Part shown: one piece after another, positions 4,810-6,070 of the stretch | How positions within the stretch are numbered: the stretch's first letter is position 1 | Layout of the letters: every line of letters starts with the position of its first letter | Source of the DNA: Nocardiopsaceae bacterium | Lineage (GTDB): Bacteria > Actinomycetota > Actinomycetes > Streptosporangiales > Streptosporangiaceae | Length of the DNA: 6,070 bases | NCBI GenBank assembly: GCA_031254715.1 | Contig: JAIRTY010000120.1 | Coordinates: 1 to 6,070, forward strand | Direction: 5' to 3' | Notes under the pieces: model-generated | Databases searched by the model: none | What the model was told of the DNA's origin: nothing | Seen by the model: only the letters and a program-made list of their open reading frames with translations | Translations under genes and position numbers: made by a program

Positions 4810-6070
4810 CGGTCCGCTCCCGGCGGGTTTGGTCCCGGCCCGGCCGGGACCCGGGCCCGGACCGCGGCCACGTGCGCGGCCAGGTCCTCGGCGCCGCCGA
4901 GCGCGTCGATGCCGGGCGCCACCTCGGCGAGCGCCGCCTCGGAGCACTCCACCACGTGGATGCCGCGCAGGAACGACAGCACCGAGAGCCCGCCGGTGTG
5001 CCGGGCGGTGCCGCCGGTGGGCAGCACGTGGTTCGAGCCCGCCAGGTAGTCGCCGAGCGAGACCGGCGAGTAGGGGCCGACGAACACCGCGCCGGCGTTG
5101 CGGACCCTGGCGGCGAGCCCGGCCGCGTCCTCGGCCTGGATTTCCAGGTGCTCGGGCGCCCAGGCGTCGGCCACCGCCAGCGCCGCACCGGTGTCGTCCA
5201 CCAGCACGCAGGCTGACTGGCCGGCCAGGGCCTGGTGGATGCGGTCGCGGTGGCGGGCAGCGGCGAGCCGCGGCCCGAGCGCCTTCTCGGCCCGGTCGGC
5301 CAGGCCGGGATCGCTGGTGACCAGCAGGCAGGCAGCCAGCGGGTCATGCTCGGCCTGGGCGATCAGGTCGGCCGCCACGAAGTCCGGGTCGGCGGTGTGG
5401 TCGGCGATGATCGCGATCTCGGTCGGCCCGGCCTCGGCGTCGGTGCCGATCACGCCCCGCAGCAGCCGCTTGGCGGCGGCCACGTAGATGTTGCCGGGGC
5501 CGGTCACCACGTCGGCCGGGGCGCAGTCGGCGGTGCCGTAGGCGAACATGGCGATGGCCTGGGCGCCGCCGGCCGCGTGGACCTCCTGCACGCCGAGCAG
5601 GGCACAGGCGGCGAGCACCACCGGGTGTGGCAGGCCGCCGTACTCGGCCTGGGGCGGCGAGCTGACGGCGATCTGGCCGGCCCCGGCGACCTGGGCCGGG
5701 ACCACGTTCATGACCACCGACGACGGGATGGGCACCAGCCCGCCTGGCACGTACACGCCGGCCCGGCCGACCGAGACGTAACGCTCGGTGACCGTGATGC
5801 CGGAGGCCACCGTGGTCACCGGGCTGGTGGGCAGCTGCGCGGCGTGAACCAGCCGGGCGCGGCGGGCCGCCTCTGTCAGCGCCGCCCGGACCGCGGGGTC
5901 GAGCGCTGCCAGCGCGTCGCTCAGCGCCTGCGCGGGGACCCGGGTGGTGGCGAGGTCGACGCCGTCGAACCGGGCGGTGTACTCCCGGACCGCCGCCGCC
6001 CCGCGCCGCCGCACGTCCTCGCACACCGGCCGTACCTGCTCGGCGGCCGCGGCCGCGTCAAGCCCGGCCC
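4806..6070 (-). CDS. hisD: Histidinol dehydrogenase HisD (N-terminus outside window)
   Basis: HisD is the zinc-dependent NAD enzyme that oxidises histidinol to histidine in two steps, ending the pathway. 420 residues are visible; roughly 20 at the N-terminus are beyond the right edge, judged by alignment with E. coli HisD. Counting from the first visible residue, VRPVCEDVRRRG starts at 12. GRAGVYVPGG and VVTGPGNIYVAAAK form the nucleotide-binding core. Q238 and H241 in AQAEHDP, D340 in LGDYLAG and H399 in LAAH are the four zinc ligands. E306-H307 in WAPEHLEI is the catalytic pair. The last residues are a proline/glycine-rich tail with no known role. Its TGA overlaps the hisC GTG. A GTG at 6026 is internal, since conserved sequence continues upstream of it. 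The operon promoter must lie outside the window. Confidence 0.97.
   Translation of the reverse strand, partial: AGLDAAAAAEQVRPVCEDVRRRGAAAVREYTARFDGVDLATTRVPAQALSDALAALDPAVRAALTEAARRARLVHAAQLPTSPVTTVASGITVTERYVSVGRAGVYVPGGLVPIPSSVVMNVVPAQVAGAGQIAVSSPPQAEYGGLPHPVVLAACALLGVQEVHAAGGAQAIAMFAYGTADCAPADVVTGPGNIYVAAAKRLLRGVIGTDAEAGPTEIAIIADHTADPDFVAADLIAQAEHDPLAACLLVTSDPGLADRAEKALGPRLAAARHRDRIHQALAGQSACVLVDDTGAALAVADAWAPEHLEIQAEDAAGLAARVRNAGAVFVGPYSPVSLGDYLAGSNHVLPTGGTARHTGGLSVLSFLRGIHVVECSEAALAEVAPGIDALGGAEDLAAHVAAVRARVPAGPGPNPPGADR

Noticed and set aside
4810..4947. A 46-residue N-terminal extension of HisC.
   Set aside because: It is compositionally biased Arg/Gly/Pro sequence inside hisD. GTG-4809 gives the usual HisC N-terminus and the GTGA overlap.

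Overview
The window is a very GC-rich stretch of a high-GC Gram-positive (actinobacterial) chromosome carrying most of a histidine biosynthesis locus. The lineage call rests on three things: the extreme third-position G/C bias, frequent GTG starts, and a HisA homologue with the sequence signature of actinobacterial PriA (combined HisA/TrpF isomerase). I cannot name a genus from the sequence.

Layout, read in the direction of the his genes (minus strand, from the right edge leftwards): hisD (start off the window), hisC and hisB form a tight block. Each stop codon overlaps the next start in a GTGA tetranucleotide. hisB ends at 3104. A 104-bp convergent gap follows, holding two near-perfect 42-bp tandem repeats and strong G-run/C-run hairpins, probably a bidirectional terminator. 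Next comes a plus-strand GNAT acetyltransferase gene (2481-2999), then a 129-bp divergent promoter region with the only A/T-rich patch in the window. Beyond it a second minus-strand block runs hisH, priA and a RidA-family gene (GTGA and ATGA overlaps). After an 85-bp gap with two hairpins comes hisF, which is cut by the left edge.

How the genes work together: PriA isomerises ProFAR to PRFAR. HisH (glutaminase) and HisF (cyclase) turn PRFAR into imidazole-glycerol phosphate plus AICAR. HisB dehydrates that product, HisC transaminates it, and HisD makes the last two oxidations from histidinol to histidine. HisB is the monofunctional dehydratase, so histidinol phosphatase must be encoded elsewhere. 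hisG, hisI and hisE are not in the window. All visible active-site residues of the his enzymes are intact. The RidA-family protein lacks the arginine that defines active RidA deaminases.

The pathway itself is ordinary. The points worth a second look are the splitting of the his locus into two transcription units by an opposite-strand acetyltransferase, the 42-bp repeats, the hairpins between the RidA gene and hisF, the non-canonical RidA-family protein, and a probable leaderless start for the acetyltransferase. I found no evidence of a novel defence, mobile or CRISPR-type system.
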